Assembly (NCBI RefSeq): GCF_900109515.1
Contig: NZ_FOBD01000012.1
Coordinates: 1-64,000 of the forward strand
Direction: 5' to 3'
Source: Paenibacillus sp. OK003
GTDB lineage: Bacteria > Bacillota > Bacilli > Paenibacillales > Paenibacillaceae
Length of the DNA: 64,000 nt
Each line of letters opens with the position of its first letter. Position 1 is the first letter of the stretch. A program made the position numbers and the translations under genes. This document shows positions 42,151 through 50,234 of this stretch, one piece after another. Under the pieces are notes generated by a model. That model was not told the origin of the DNA and made no database searches. It worked only from the letters and a program-made list of their open reading frames with translations.

Positions 42151-42651
42151 CTATGCGTTCAATGAGGAGTGTTCGTTTCTGTGGGTTGCACTGAGTGGCA
42201 GATCTTTCTGATAAGCAAGCACTCGATCCCAATCCCCGTGAAAAATCGGTATCCGATAGTACCCAACTCTTTCATAAAGGGCCGCCGCCTCAGGCTGCTT
42301 GGGGCCAGTCTGCAGCTTCAGATTGGTGTAGCCGAATTCGAGCGCAAGACGTTCTGCTTCGGCCAGAATGGCCTGGGCCACACCCTTACGACGGAAATCC
42401 GAACGTGTATACATACGCTTGACCTCCACAGATGTATCATCAAGGGGTCTGATGGCTCCGCAGCCTACCGGATATCCATCCAAACGCGCGACAATAAAGG
42501 CTGCTCGCGGTGTTTCCACATCGGATGGCTGAAATCCCGCCGTCCCATCGCCGCCATATAACAATCCCAGTTCTTCGCTTAGCTCTTTAATTAAAAGTTC
42601 CGAATCCTCGCTTCTTATATCTTCGGCAGCAGCAAGTACAATCGACGACAT
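42151..42651 (-). CDS. GNAT family N-acetyltransferase
   Basis: Acetyl-CoA-dependent transferase of 166 residues. Core motif A reads VKRMYTRSDFRRKGVAQAILAEAERLALEFGYTNLKLQTG, with the RRKGVA loop that holds the CoA pyrophosphate, followed by KQPEAAALYERVGYYRIPIF (motif B). ATG with AAAGGGG. The substrate cannot be told. Confidence 0.9.
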   Translation of the reverse strand: MSSIVLAAAEDIRSEDSELLIKELSEELGLLYGGDGTAGFQPSDVETPRAAFIVARLDGYPVGCGAIRPLDDTSVEVKRMYTRSDFRRKGVAQAILAEAERLALEFGYTNLKLQTGPKQPEAAALYERVGYYRIPIFHGDWDRVLAYQKDLPLSATHRNEHSSLNA

Positions 42652-42781
42652 TGCGTAAAACCCCTTTCCCTCATTGGATTTATTGGATTTTGTGATTTAT
42701 ATAAATTATCACGAACAGGTCCTTAGCGTCAATTCCCCATTGATTGAATATTTCAATAAGCAAACTGATGAATAGGTTCAG

Positions 42782-42810
42782 AGCAAAAAAGTCGCCAGAT
42801 TGGCGACTTT
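42782..42810 (-). terminator. Hairpin terminator after the aminotransferase operon
   Basis: Minus-strand stem AAGTCGCC/GGCGACTT with a T run, about 55 bases after the stop at 42864. Fully paired member of the repeated family. Confidence 0.85.
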
Positions 42811-42863
42811 CCCGACACTTATATGGTTACAATTGGACGGAAGCACTTCATTCCAAGCCCTGC

Positions 42864-43172
42864 TTACCCTTCAACCACATCGGCTCGCAAATCCGTTGCA
42901 ACTTCAATCATTTGCGGAACGACAGCTTCATTGACAATGGCAACATACAGATCTCCCATATACAAACGAAATGGAATCTGCAGGTTCTCATACGTCCACA
43001 TGAAGAAATCCCCGTCGATGGACATGACGCTCTCCGGTCCCTGGACGGTAAGAACAGGTGAGTACGTAAAGTCCGGTTTGGATGCAAAATACGTTTTACA
43101 TTCTTCCAAGGAGATGGATTGCTCCTCGTTATTTTCTTGCATGGATCGAGTGATCCGAAAACGTTGATTCAT
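42864..43172 (-). CDS. Hypothetical protein downstream of aminotransferase
   Basis: A 102-residue soluble protein starting at an ATG at 43172 behind GGAGG, 15 bases after the aminotransferase stop, so the two form an operon. Text such as DFTYSPVLTVQGPESVMSIDGDFFMWTYENLQIPFRLYMGDLYVAIV suggests a compact beta-rich fold. No cysteines or motifs that I recognise. Function unknown; it could modulate or accompany the aminotransferase. Confidence 0.75.
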   Translation of the reverse strand: MNQRFRITRSMQENNEEQSISLEECKTYFASKPDFTYSPVLTVQGPESVMSIDGDFFMWTYENLQIPFRLYMGDLYVAIVNEAVVPQMIEVATDLRADVVEG

Positions 43173-43187
43173 GAAATGTGCCTCCAA

Positions 43188-44372
43188 TTAAAATTTGTGC
43201 AGAACCTGTCCCAGAATTTCGATACCCTTCACAATTTGCTCATCGGACGGTGTTGAGAAATTAAGTCTGATCGCATTGCAGGGTTCGTTCTCATCGACGA
43301 GAAAAGCTGTTCCTGGAACAACAGCTACGCCTTCCGCAGCGGCTGTTTTGGCATAATCCAGCATCGGGATATGAGCCGGCAGATCACACCAGAGGAACAG
43401 CCCTCCATCCGGTTGGGTAAAGGTAATGGATTCACCCATATGCTCCTGCAGCTTGTCCATCATCAAGGCAGACTTCCTGCGATAAATCGCACGGATACTG
43501 CTGATATGCTCTGCATAGTTATACTCAGTCATGAACTTGTATGCCAGAATCTGCGGCAGCATGGCTGTATGTACATCCTCTCCCTGTTTGGCAACAACCA
43601 TCTTCTGAACAACCTCGGAAGGTGCCAGAACATAACCAACACGCAAGCCAGCGGACAGAATCTTGGAGAAGGAGCCTACGTAAATAACCAGACCTTCATC
43701 ATCCATCGATTTAATTGTCGCTACATCTTCTCCACGAAAACGAAGTTCTCCGTATGGGTTATCTTCCAGAATCATAACTCCATACTTCTTGGCAAGATCA
43801 TAAATGGCCTTGCGCTTCTCCAGGCTGGTGGTAAAACCTGTAGGGTTTTGGAAGCTCGGAATCACATAGATCATCTTTACATTCTGCTCAGTTTGCAGGG
43901 CATGCTCCAGCTTCCCGATATCCATACCGTCCGTCTCCATCGGAACGCCGACCAGGTTTGCGCCTGAAGCCCGGAAAGAGTTCAGTGAGCCGATAAAGCT
44001 CGGGCTCTCACAGATAATCGTATCGCCTTCATTACAGAATACTTTACAAGCAAGTTCAATTCCTTGCTGTGCTCCAGATACAATGAACAGTTCATCCGAT
44101 GCTTTGCCCGTGTCAAAGCCTGTCTTCAGATGTGTAGTCAATGTATCACGCAGCGGGGCATAGCCTTCGGTAATTCCGTATTGCAGTGCTGTTACCGGGT
44201 CCTGTTCCAGAATTGATTGGGTGAATGTGCGAATCGCCTCAATAGGGAATGTTTCCGGAGCGGGATTCCCCGCAGAGAACGGAATTACATTTTGACCCGA
44301 AGAAGCCTTAAGGATCTCACGAATGATGGATGGCTGCAATGCAGCAATCCGGTTGGAAAATGAATAGTTCAT
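43188..44372 (-). CDS. PLP-dependent aminotransferase (class I/II, 2-aminoadipate-type)
   Basis: Fold type I aminotransferase of 394 residues, of the LysN/ARO8/MocR-C-terminal type. Key residues: GAQQGIEL near the cofactor, FQNPTG, ILEDNPYGEL with the Asp that pairs with the pyridine nitrogen, and VGSFSKILSAGLRVGYV with the Lys that holds PLP. The text RLNFSTPSDEQI holds the substrate-carboxylate Arg. No N-terminal GntR domain, so it is an enzyme and not a MocR regulator. ATG with GGGAGG. Broad amino-acid specificity is typical. Confidence 0.92.
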   Translation of the reverse strand: MNYSFSNRIAALQPSIIREILKASSGQNVIPFSAGNPAPETFPIEAIRTFTQSILEQDPVTALQYGITEGYAPLRDTLTTHLKTGFDTGKASDELFIVSGAQQGIELACKVFCNEGDTIICESPSFIGSLNSFRASGANLVGVPMETDGMDIGKLEHALQTEQNVKMIYVIPSFQNPTGFTTSLEKRKAIYDLAKKYGVMILEDNPYGELRFRGEDVATIKSMDDEGLVIYVGSFSKILSAGLRVGYVLAPSEVVQKMVVAKQGEDVHTAMLPQILAYKFMTEYNYAEHISSIRAIYRRKSALMMDKLQEHMGESITFTQPDGGLFLWCDLPAHIPMLDYAKTAAAEGVAVVPGTAFLVDENEPCNAIRLNFSTPSDEQIVKGIEILGQVLHKF

Positions 44373-44490
44373 CTTAAAATAATGCCTCCCGAATTCAAGT
44401 CTGACTCTTGTCTGTATAACTACAATTAGATTCTATTATACGAGTATTTGGCAGATTTCTAAACGGTCTCGTTAAAATTGGCTGAGAACA

Positions 44491-44520
44491 ACAAAAAAAG
44501 AGGCTGACATAAGCCGCCCC
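44491..44520 (-). terminator. Weak hairpin terminator
   Basis: Minus-strand GGCT/AGCC stem with an outer imperfect extension and a run of seven T, after the FAD oxidoreductase stop at 44565. Confidence 0.55.
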
Positions 44521-44564
44521 AAGTTCATATGGATTTTACTTTATGGATGTCACTTTGCTGCCAT

Positions 44565-45719
44565 CTATGATCGATGGACAAGATTGATTTCTGATAACCG
44601 TGTTGCCTTAACCAGATAAGTCGCCAGACCAGGGACCATCCGGGCCAAACGAGGATAGAATTTATTCGTTTTGGCAAAAGCCAGCTTCTGAATTCTCCGT
44701 GCCCTACGGAGCAGTCGGGAGAATTCGAGATTGGCTTCCTTCGAATACCCGTGCTGCCACTGCGTGAAGCTAATCTTCCCTTGAAGATACCTGTCAGTCC
44801 ATTCAGCACACAGCAGTGAGGAACGAAGCGCAATGGACATCCCGTCACCACACAAGGGAGGGATCATCAGCATGGCATCTCCAATATGAGGATATTGGGA
44901 CCACGGTTCAGGAACATTGGATAGATGGAGTGGTGCAATCGAGACCTGTGTTCCTGGAACTGGGCTTCCCTCGGCAAGCCTCGCTGCCAATCTTTCGTTG
45001 GTTAGGGATGCAGCCTGCAAAATATCCTCTACAGACTTGCCGCTTCCCCGCACCGTATCAAGGGTCAGCAATGCAGCTACATTTGCGATACCCTCCTCAA
45101 TCGGAGAAATGCCGACATATCCTCCCTTGCAAAAATACAGCTCTACCCGTGGCGGAATGGCGATCCCCCGATAGTGTGATTTGACACCCACATATGCTGT
45201 TTTATCCCGCAGCTCGGCTGGCGAGGTCATCCCGCGTGGCTTCTTCGAGCCATGGGCTCCAATAACGGTTTTTGCTCTATACTGAATTCGGTCATTTCCT
45301 TGTTTGGCTTCGACTTCGTAGCTATAATCATCTAACTGCTGAATGTTGGTTATCGTTGCCTTCGTAACGATCTCAACGCCTGCGGCTGTGGCCTGCTCGT
45401 GCAAAATCCGATCCAGCTCATATCGGCTAATGCCATAGGCTAATCCCGGCAAAGGCGCCTCGATCTCCCCGCCCTGAGGCATAATGATCTTGGCATGATT
45501 CAGGGCACTCGGCTTTATCTCTTGTTCACAAAGGTCGATACCCAGATAATCCAGCATTTCCGTTGTCTCTGGCGACATGAATTCACCACATGTTTTGTGA
45601 CGTGGAAACTCCTGCCGATCCAGCAGCAATGTCCGATGCCCTTGCCTGGCAAGCTGCAACGCACAGGTACTGCCGGCAATTCCCGCTCCGATGACTATGG
45701 CATCCATTGGTGTAGACAC
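44565..45719 (-). CDS. FAD-dependent oxidoreductase (geranylgeranyl-reductase family)
   Basis: Flavoprotein of 384 residues. Dinucleotide motif AIVIGAGIAGSTCALQLARQG at residues 8-28, then DRQEFPRHKTCGEFMSPE typical of the geranylgeranyl reductase/PHBH-like branch, and the second FAD motif GDAMLMIPPLCGDGMSIALRS. It starts at a GTG behind AGGTG. It follows a SAM methyltransferase by 57 bases. In relatives known to me such pairs sit beside type III polyketide synthases that make alkyl-quinone-like lipids; no synthase is in this window. Confidence 0.88.
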   Translation of the reverse strand: MSTPMDAIVIGAGIAGSTCALQLARQGHRTLLLDRQEFPRHKTCGEFMSPETTEMLDYLGIDLCEQEIKPSALNHAKIIMPQGGEIEAPLPGLAYGISRYELDRILHEQATAAGVEIVTKATITNIQQLDDYSYEVEAKQGNDRIQYRAKTVIGAHGSKKPRGMTSPAELRDKTAYVGVKSHYRGIAIPPRVELYFCKGGYVGISPIEEGIANVAALLTLDTVRGSGKSVEDILQAASLTNERLAARLAEGSPVPGTQVSIAPLHLSNVPEPWSQYPHIGDAMLMIPPLCGDGMSIALRSSLLCAEWTDRYLQGKISFTQWQHGYSKEANLEFSRLLRRARRIQKLAFAKTNKFYPRLARMVPGLATYLVKATRLSEINLVHRS

Positions 45720-45776
45720 GGAAGAACACCTGCCTTTCTTTGTCCATTATGATAACGGTCTATTGATGTAATGAGG

Positions 45777-46502
45777 CTATGATAGCGACCCATGATGGGG
45801 TATCACGACGGAATAGCGGAACAAAGGCTTCCATTCATAGGTCATCGTGTCATGGTTCAACTGCTGTTTCAAATCCCGCCAATCCCTTCCCGTAAAGCCT
45901 TTTGCAACAGACAGCGGACCATCATGACGAATATACCGATTGCGAGAGATCATTCGAGTGGTTATCCATACGGCTGCATAGGATACGGGATGGCGATGGA
46001 TATCGTTAATGACAACGCCATATTTGGAGGCACGCAGCATATGCGAGACCATCTCCACGAGTTGCTTTCCTTCAAAATGATGGACAAATTGCGAGCCGGT
46101 CACGATGTCTGCTGAGGCATCCGGCAATTCCCTGACATCGGCACGTCGAACCTTGATTCTGGATTCATTCCGAAAAAGGTTTCTCGCTTCCTCACAGGCC
46201 TCCTCAGTCAGGTCGACCAGAGTAATCTCAAGGTTGATTCCCTTTTGATCCGCCCAGCGCAATAGCTTCTGGTTTACATCACCTGAACCTGCTCCCACAT
46301 CAAGAAGGGTCAGCGTAGTTGGACTGCCAATCGCTTTCCACAACTTTTCCACCCCTGCACGGGTTGGAGCGGGAGCAGCGAATATTTTGTTCAGCCGTCT
46401 CAAATGTTTGAGCGCTTCGCTCAATTCTTCTCCCCCCATGGAGAAATCGTCCATCAACTCGTCTTCCCTTGCACGTACGGATAGTGTTCTAAAAAAGGAC
46501 AT
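45777..46502 (-). CDS. SAM-dependent class I methyltransferase
   Basis: Methyltransferase of 241 residues. SAM-binding motif I is TLLDVGAGSGDVNQKLL, followed by acidic ITLVDLTEEA (motif II) and VRRADVRELPDASADIVTGSQFVHHF (motif III with the usual His pair). It resembles the small-molecule O/C-methyltransferases paired with flavoproteins in quinone and polyketide pathways. ATG with AAAGGAG. First gene of a two-gene unit with the FAD oxidoreductase. Confidence 0.88.
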   Translation of the reverse strand: MSFFRTLSVRAREDELMDDFSMGGEELSEALKHLRRLNKIFAAPAPTRAGVEKLWKAIGSPTTLTLLDVGAGSGDVNQKLLRWADQKGINLEITLVDLTEEACEEARNLFRNESRIKVRRADVRELPDASADIVTGSQFVHHFEGKQLVEMVSHMLRASKYGVVINDIHRHPVSYAAVWITTRMISRNRYIRHDGPLSVAKGFTGRDWRDLKQQLNHDTMTYEWKPLFRYSVVIPHHGSLS

Positions 46503-46690
46503 GATTCCGCTCCTTTACAGCTATATATTTGTGAATGATTTTCTCCAATTAACAATTATCCCCTTAACCAAGCCTTATAATCGTAAGAGCTGGGATATGT
46601 TATTTTACGAAGACTTCCCCCATCTCAGAATGCTTAATTCCATTACACTCTAAAATGAATAAATTCGATGCTGCATCGCCAGATAAAAAT

Positions 46691-46717
46691 AAAGAAGCCG
46701 CCAATTAGGCGACTTCT
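46691..46717 (-). terminator. Hairpin terminator after aldo/keto reductase remnant
   Basis: Minus-strand stem AAGTCGCC/GGCGGCTT with the same G-U position as four other members of the family. It still marks the end of the former gene. Confidence 0.8.
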
Positions 46718-46781
46718 GTTTGTATATGTGATGAACCTGTGACTTCACGTTGGTTCCATCTTCCTTATCCAATCATCTTGA

Positions 46782-47008
46782 TTACTGATGACCAACAATT
46801 CGGTGAGGCACATAGGGTTCTTCCACGATGCTACTTCTTCAGGTGTCAGCTTAATCGAAAGAGCGGCTACGCCATCCTCCAGATGCGATATTTTGGTAGC
46901 ACCAATGATGGGAGCTGTGACCGGTTCCTTGTGCAGTAACCAGGCAAGTGCGATTTGTACACGAGGAACCCCATGCTTCTCAGCGATCGCGGCAACCTGA
47001 TCAATGAT
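46782..47008 (-). pseudogene. Aldo/keto reductase, C-terminal remnant with frameshift
   Basis: Only the last part of the barrel remains: VAAIAEKHGVPRVQIALAWLLHKEPVTAPIIGATKISHLED, the NADPH-binding tail of aldo/keto reductases. After LTPEEVAS the frame breaks; the next frame supplies EEPYVPHRIVGHQ and a TAA at 46782, the expected family ending. The N-terminal two thirds, including the catalytic Tyr, are gone. The cut lies about 40 bases from a 14-bp perfect inverted repeat. Confidence 0.8.
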
Positions 47009-47047
47009 CAAATGGCTATAAAACGTTCATTAATAAACAACACGATC

Positions 47048-47093
47048 GGAAATGTTCATTATTGAGAGCAGTTGATACCTAATGAACATTTCC
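47048..47093. repeat. 14-bp perfect inverted repeat
   Basis: GGAAATGTTCATTA at 47048-47061 and its exact complement at 47080-47093, with an 18-base loop. It could end transcription of the MFS gene on the minus strand, though no T run follows on that side; CTTTTG follows on the plus side. It lies next to the point where the aldo/keto reductase gene is cut. Confidence 0.65.
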
Positions 47094-47134
47094 CTTTTGT
47101 GTATGTCACTTAAGGTTGCTTAAGATTACTTAGC

Positions 47135-48301
47135 TTACATGTTGTTTTTTACGGGGTCAAATAATCGAATTCTCAGCAAAATGGATAACAGACTTAGTAC
47201 CAGGAACAATACACCTCCAAGCACGATGTACTGTGTGCCAACCCCCGAAATGAACAGCCCGCCTACAGCAGTTCCCAGGGTTATTCCCAAATTACCGCAT
47301 GATAGGAACAAACCATTGGAGAAATCGGGCGCTTCTGGCGCGGCAGAGGTGATCCAATACTGACCAATCAAATTGCTTATTGCATAGCATACTCCCCATA
47401 AAATCACGGTTAAGATCATAGGTCCAGTGGATGTGCCTGTCCAAAAGGATAAAAGATATACGATCCCCAATACCACGGGAAACACGATGACGGTTTTTCG
47501 CGTGTTTCTAGAAAGCAGCCTGCCTCCTACCACGTTTCCCACTAGACTGGCTAAACCATATATAAATAACACGATACTCAATGTTTTTCCCGAAATATGC
47601 GTGATAGAACCCAAGTACTCTGCGATGTAACTATTCACACTTGCCGTTGCTGAAGCCATAAGGATCACGGCAGCAATGGCTAGCCAGGTCATCCCTCTTT
47701 TTAAGATGCCCAATTGTGCTCCATACGCAAGTTTTTCCTTAACAGGCATAGAGGGGATAAATATCCATGTACCCAGAAATGCCACGGCGTTTACGATCGC
47801 AAAGAATAACATCGCCATCTCTACGGAGGTTCCATTCGCGATATAGTTGGTGATCGGTACGCCAAGTACCATTCCTGCGGTGACTCCAAGCATGACTTTA
47901 GATACCGCTTTGGGAGCTTCTTCCCTGCTTACAGAGGTCGATGCTACGGTCAAAGCCAATGAACAATAAATGGGATGGAAAAAGCCCGGAATGATGCGAG
48001 CCACGAGGGCAACGGTAAACGTTGGCGCAAGGATCGAAATAATATTACATGCAACAAAAATACCGAGCACAAGTAACATCACCGTTTTACGGTTTATACC
48101 GGAGAATAATAAAGGCATCGTAGGACCCGCGATCGCAACAGCGAGTGCAAAGAGACTCACGAGCAAGCCAGCCTTGGAAACACTGACATGAAAATAATCA
48201 GCTATTAGAGGTAATATTCCGATGATTCCCATCTCTGTGGTTAGGATACCGAAAACACCAATAATTAATATATACATCAACACATGATTTGATTTGGCCA
48301 C
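47135..48301 (-). CDS. MFS transporter (DHA1, AraJ/sugar-efflux-like)
   Basis: Membrane transporter of 388 residues, 12 predicted helices. Helix 1 carries TTEMGIIGILPLIADYFHVSVSKAGLLVS, typical of the DHA1 AraJ/YdhP-type exporters. Motif A is modified to FSGINRKTVML. I place the start at a GTG at 48301 with GGAG 8 bases upstream; the longest frame opens at a TTG at 48307. It is divergent from a TetR regulator whose operators probably lie in the shared gap. The substrate may be a drug or sugar. Confidence 0.87.
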   Translation of the reverse strand: MAKSNHVLMYILIIGVFGILTTEMGIIGILPLIADYFHVSVSKAGLLVSLFALAVAIAGPTMPLLFSGINRKTVMLLVLGIFVACNIISILAPTFTVALVARIIPGFFHPIYCSLALTVASTSVSREEAPKAVSKVMLGVTAGMVLGVPITNYIANGTSVEMAMLFFAIVNAVAFLGTWIFIPSMPVKEKLAYGAQLGILKRGMTWLAIAAVILMASATASVNSYIAEYLGSITHISGKTLSIVLFIYGLASLVGNVVGGRLLSRNTRKTVIVFPVVLGIVYLLSFWTGTSTGPMILTVILWGVCYAISNLIGQYWITSAAPEAPDFSNGLFLSCGNLGITLGTAVGGLFISGVGTQYIVLGGVLFLVLSLLSILLRIRLFDPVKNNM

Positions 48302-48350
48302 AAGCAAAACTCCTTCATTATTTCTGATTCATTCTCTAAACTTACGAATG

Positions 48351-48372
48351 GCGCATTTAAAAATAAATGCAC
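48351..48372. promoter_or_regulatory. Inverted repeat, candidate operator 1 of the TetR/MFS gap
   Basis: GCGCATTTA and TAAATGCAC around four A, one mismatch between arms. It lies about 50 bases upstream of the MFS start. Confidence 0.45.
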
Positions 48373-48447
48373 AAGAATGTATTTTTGCGCTTATGTGTAT
48401 TATTATAGAAAGTACATCTTATCTACAATGACCAAAAGATGATGATT

Positions 48448-48463
48448 TGTGCATTAGTGCACA
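48448..48463. promoter_or_regulatory. Inverted repeat, candidate operator 2 of the TetR/MFS gap
   Basis: TGTGCA-N4-TGCACA, perfect arms, about 48 bases upstream of the TetR start. Like the first repeat it contains a TGCAC word, so one regulator could bind both. Confidence 0.5.
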
Positions 48464-48510
48464 GAACGTGGAAATTTGGATACAAACATAGGAAAGTCAG
48501 GTGACTCGAA

Positions 48511-49059
48511 ATGCCTAAAGTGGATCGAAGAATACTCAAATCTCAAGATGCCATTAAAAAAGCGTTGATTGAACTTATGTCTCAAAAGCATTTCGACCAG
48601 ATTACGATTCAGGATATTTCCGACACAGCGAATGTTAGCCGCAGAACCATCTATCTTCACTATCTGGATAAGTATGATTTACTGGATAAGCTCATCGAGG
48701 AACATGTGAACGAACTACAGGTATTGTGTGAATCCGAATCTGAAACGAATGCTACAGATAGGGGAATGAGCTGGTTTGAATACTTTGAAAGCAACTATTT
48801 ATTCTTTTCAGCTATGTTAACAAGTAAAGGAGCACCCTTCTTTCGCAGCCGTTTTCTCCAATTTGTCATCGAGGATATAAAGAACGGATGGGACATGAAT
48901 GAGGGAAAAAATCGCGGGATCAGTGAAGATATTTTGCTTCAATTCTTTGCGCCAGCTTATGTGGGAATCGTGGAATGGTGGTTTATAAACCAAATGCCTT
49001 ACCCACCCCATGTCATGGAAGAGCAAGTGAATACGTTATTGGAGCTGAATCTTTCATAA
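48511..49059 (+). CDS. TetR/AcrR family regulator
   Basis: A 182-residue regulator. HTH: SQDAIKKALIELMSQKHFDQITIQDISDTANVSRRTIYLHYLDKYDLLDKLIEEH. The C-terminal domain is of the type named TetR_C_7-like with YVGIVEWWFINQMPYPPHVMEEQV, found in many Firmicute DhaS-like regulators. Divergent from the MFS transporter, which it probably represses. Confidence 0.88.
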   Translation: MPKVDRRILKSQDAIKKALIELMSQKHFDQITIQDISDTANVSRRTIYLHYLDKYDLLDKLIEEHVNELQVLCESESETNATDRGMSWFEYFESNYLFFSAMLTSKGAPFFRSRFLQFVIEDIKNGWDMNEGKNRGISEDILLQFFAPAYVGIVEWWFINQMPYPPHVMEEQVNTLLELNLS

Positions 49060-49091
49060 ACAAAACGTCACGCTTTACCTTTCTGATAGTA

Positions 49092-49119
49092 TAAAAAAAG
49101 TCGCCACCAGGGCGACTTC
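49092..49119 (-). terminator. Terminator of the germination operon
   Basis: Minus-strand AAGTCGCC/GGCGACTT with seven T after the gerC-type stop at 49140. Convergent TetR gene may share it. Confidence 0.85.
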
Positions 49120-49139
49120 ATATCGGTATAGCATTTTCC

Positions 49140-50234
49140 TCACTTTTTCAACATTTGCCCCTGACTATCATTATCCTTGGCATTTTCTTTAAAATAAATT
49201 TCGTTCAGCACGTTGACACGAACGTTGATCTTTTGCTCCAACTTCGGAAACCACTTGGTTTTCCATTCCTTTAATTTTCCCTCCGAGAGTTGGGGGCGAA
49301 ATATCATGCCGACACCCAACACATCCGATTTAAAGGATTTAACCTTCTTCACCGTTTGATTAAACTGTTTGCTCAGCTGTTCCTTCATTTCTTTCTCAAT
49401 TACCCCGTTACCCTTAGCTTCAGGGCTTTCCGTAATCACCACATTGAGAAGAATATCCGTCAGGATGGATGGCCCATTCTCCGACCAGGAGGTTTTGTGT
49501 TTGACTTTGGTGTCTTGAATAAGAACACTCGTGTTCTGAGCCACTTCAATGGTTCCCCCTGAATATTTCCCTTTAAATAAATTGAACAGAAGCGTCTCTT
49601 CCTGATTCAGCGTTCCTACCATGCGGTCATCCCGCATAACAGCCGTGCCTTTAAAGGTGAATAAGGTTCGATTTCCGTTTTTGAGCATGGGGATGGCCAT
49701 ATCTTCCGTATATGAATTCTGGTTTTGATAGGCTTCCCATATTCGGACGATGGATTGATTGGGCGTCCACCCGGCATCCTGGCTAAAAAAGTCGTAGGAA
49801 GAAATTTCAGGTGTTGGCGAGATTTCATGATACATTGTCTTCTCAAAATCACCATCAATAACCCCTACCAGACCCTTAATCGAAATATCGTTCGCTCTCA
49901 CAGCAAAATTGATGATGTTATCGATCCCCTGTTCTGCGACCTGTCTGTCAATCAACATCAACCTCAGATGCACCAATTCGATGCTTTTTTCGGAATCCGT
50001 ACGTATCAGATCAACGGCTTTACTGATGGATTTCGCCTCTTTGTCAAGAATTTGGGTTTTGCCTGATGCATCTGGGATTTGGAGAACTACCCTGTATTTT
50101 TCCGTAGTCCCCTTTCCTATTCCCATGACAACTGGCAGATACTGTTTGTTAATATCCTTGGTATCCCAACATCCCGGAAGCAACATCAGCATAGATAGTG
50201 CTACAATCAGAGTCTTTATGGTGCGCTTGTTCAT
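49140..50234 (-). CDS. Ger(x)C family spore germination lipoprotein
   Basis: C subunit of a GerA-type germinant receptor, about 364 residues, tethered to the outer face of the spore inner membrane. Lipobox LLPGC followed by WDTKDINK, the standard start of mature GerC proteins. Later text VDLIRTDSEKSIELVHLRLMLIDRQVAEQGI and KGTAVMRDDRMVGTLNQEETLLFNLFKG belongs to the family. The ATG at 50234 overlaps the gerB stop by 4 bases and has GAAGGTG, so the longer frame from 50258 is unlikely. Confidence 0.93.
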   Translation of the reverse strand: MNKRTIKTLIVALSMLMLLPGCWDTKDINKQYLPVVMGIGKGTTEKYRVVLQIPDASGKTQILDKEAKSISKAVDLIRTDSEKSIELVHLRLMLIDRQVAEQGIDNIINFAVRANDISIKGLVGVIDGDFEKTMYHEISPTPEISSYDFFSQDAGWTPNQSIVRIWEAYQNQNSYTEDMAIPMLKNGNRTLFTFKGTAVMRDDRMVGTLNQEETLLFNLFKGKYSGGTIEVAQNTSVLIQDTKVKHKTSWSENGPSILTDILLNVVITESPEAKGNGVIEKEMKEQLSKQFNQTVKKVKSFKSDVLGVGMIFRPQLSEGKLKEWKTKWFPKLEQKINVRVNVLNEIYFKENAKDNDSQGQMLKK

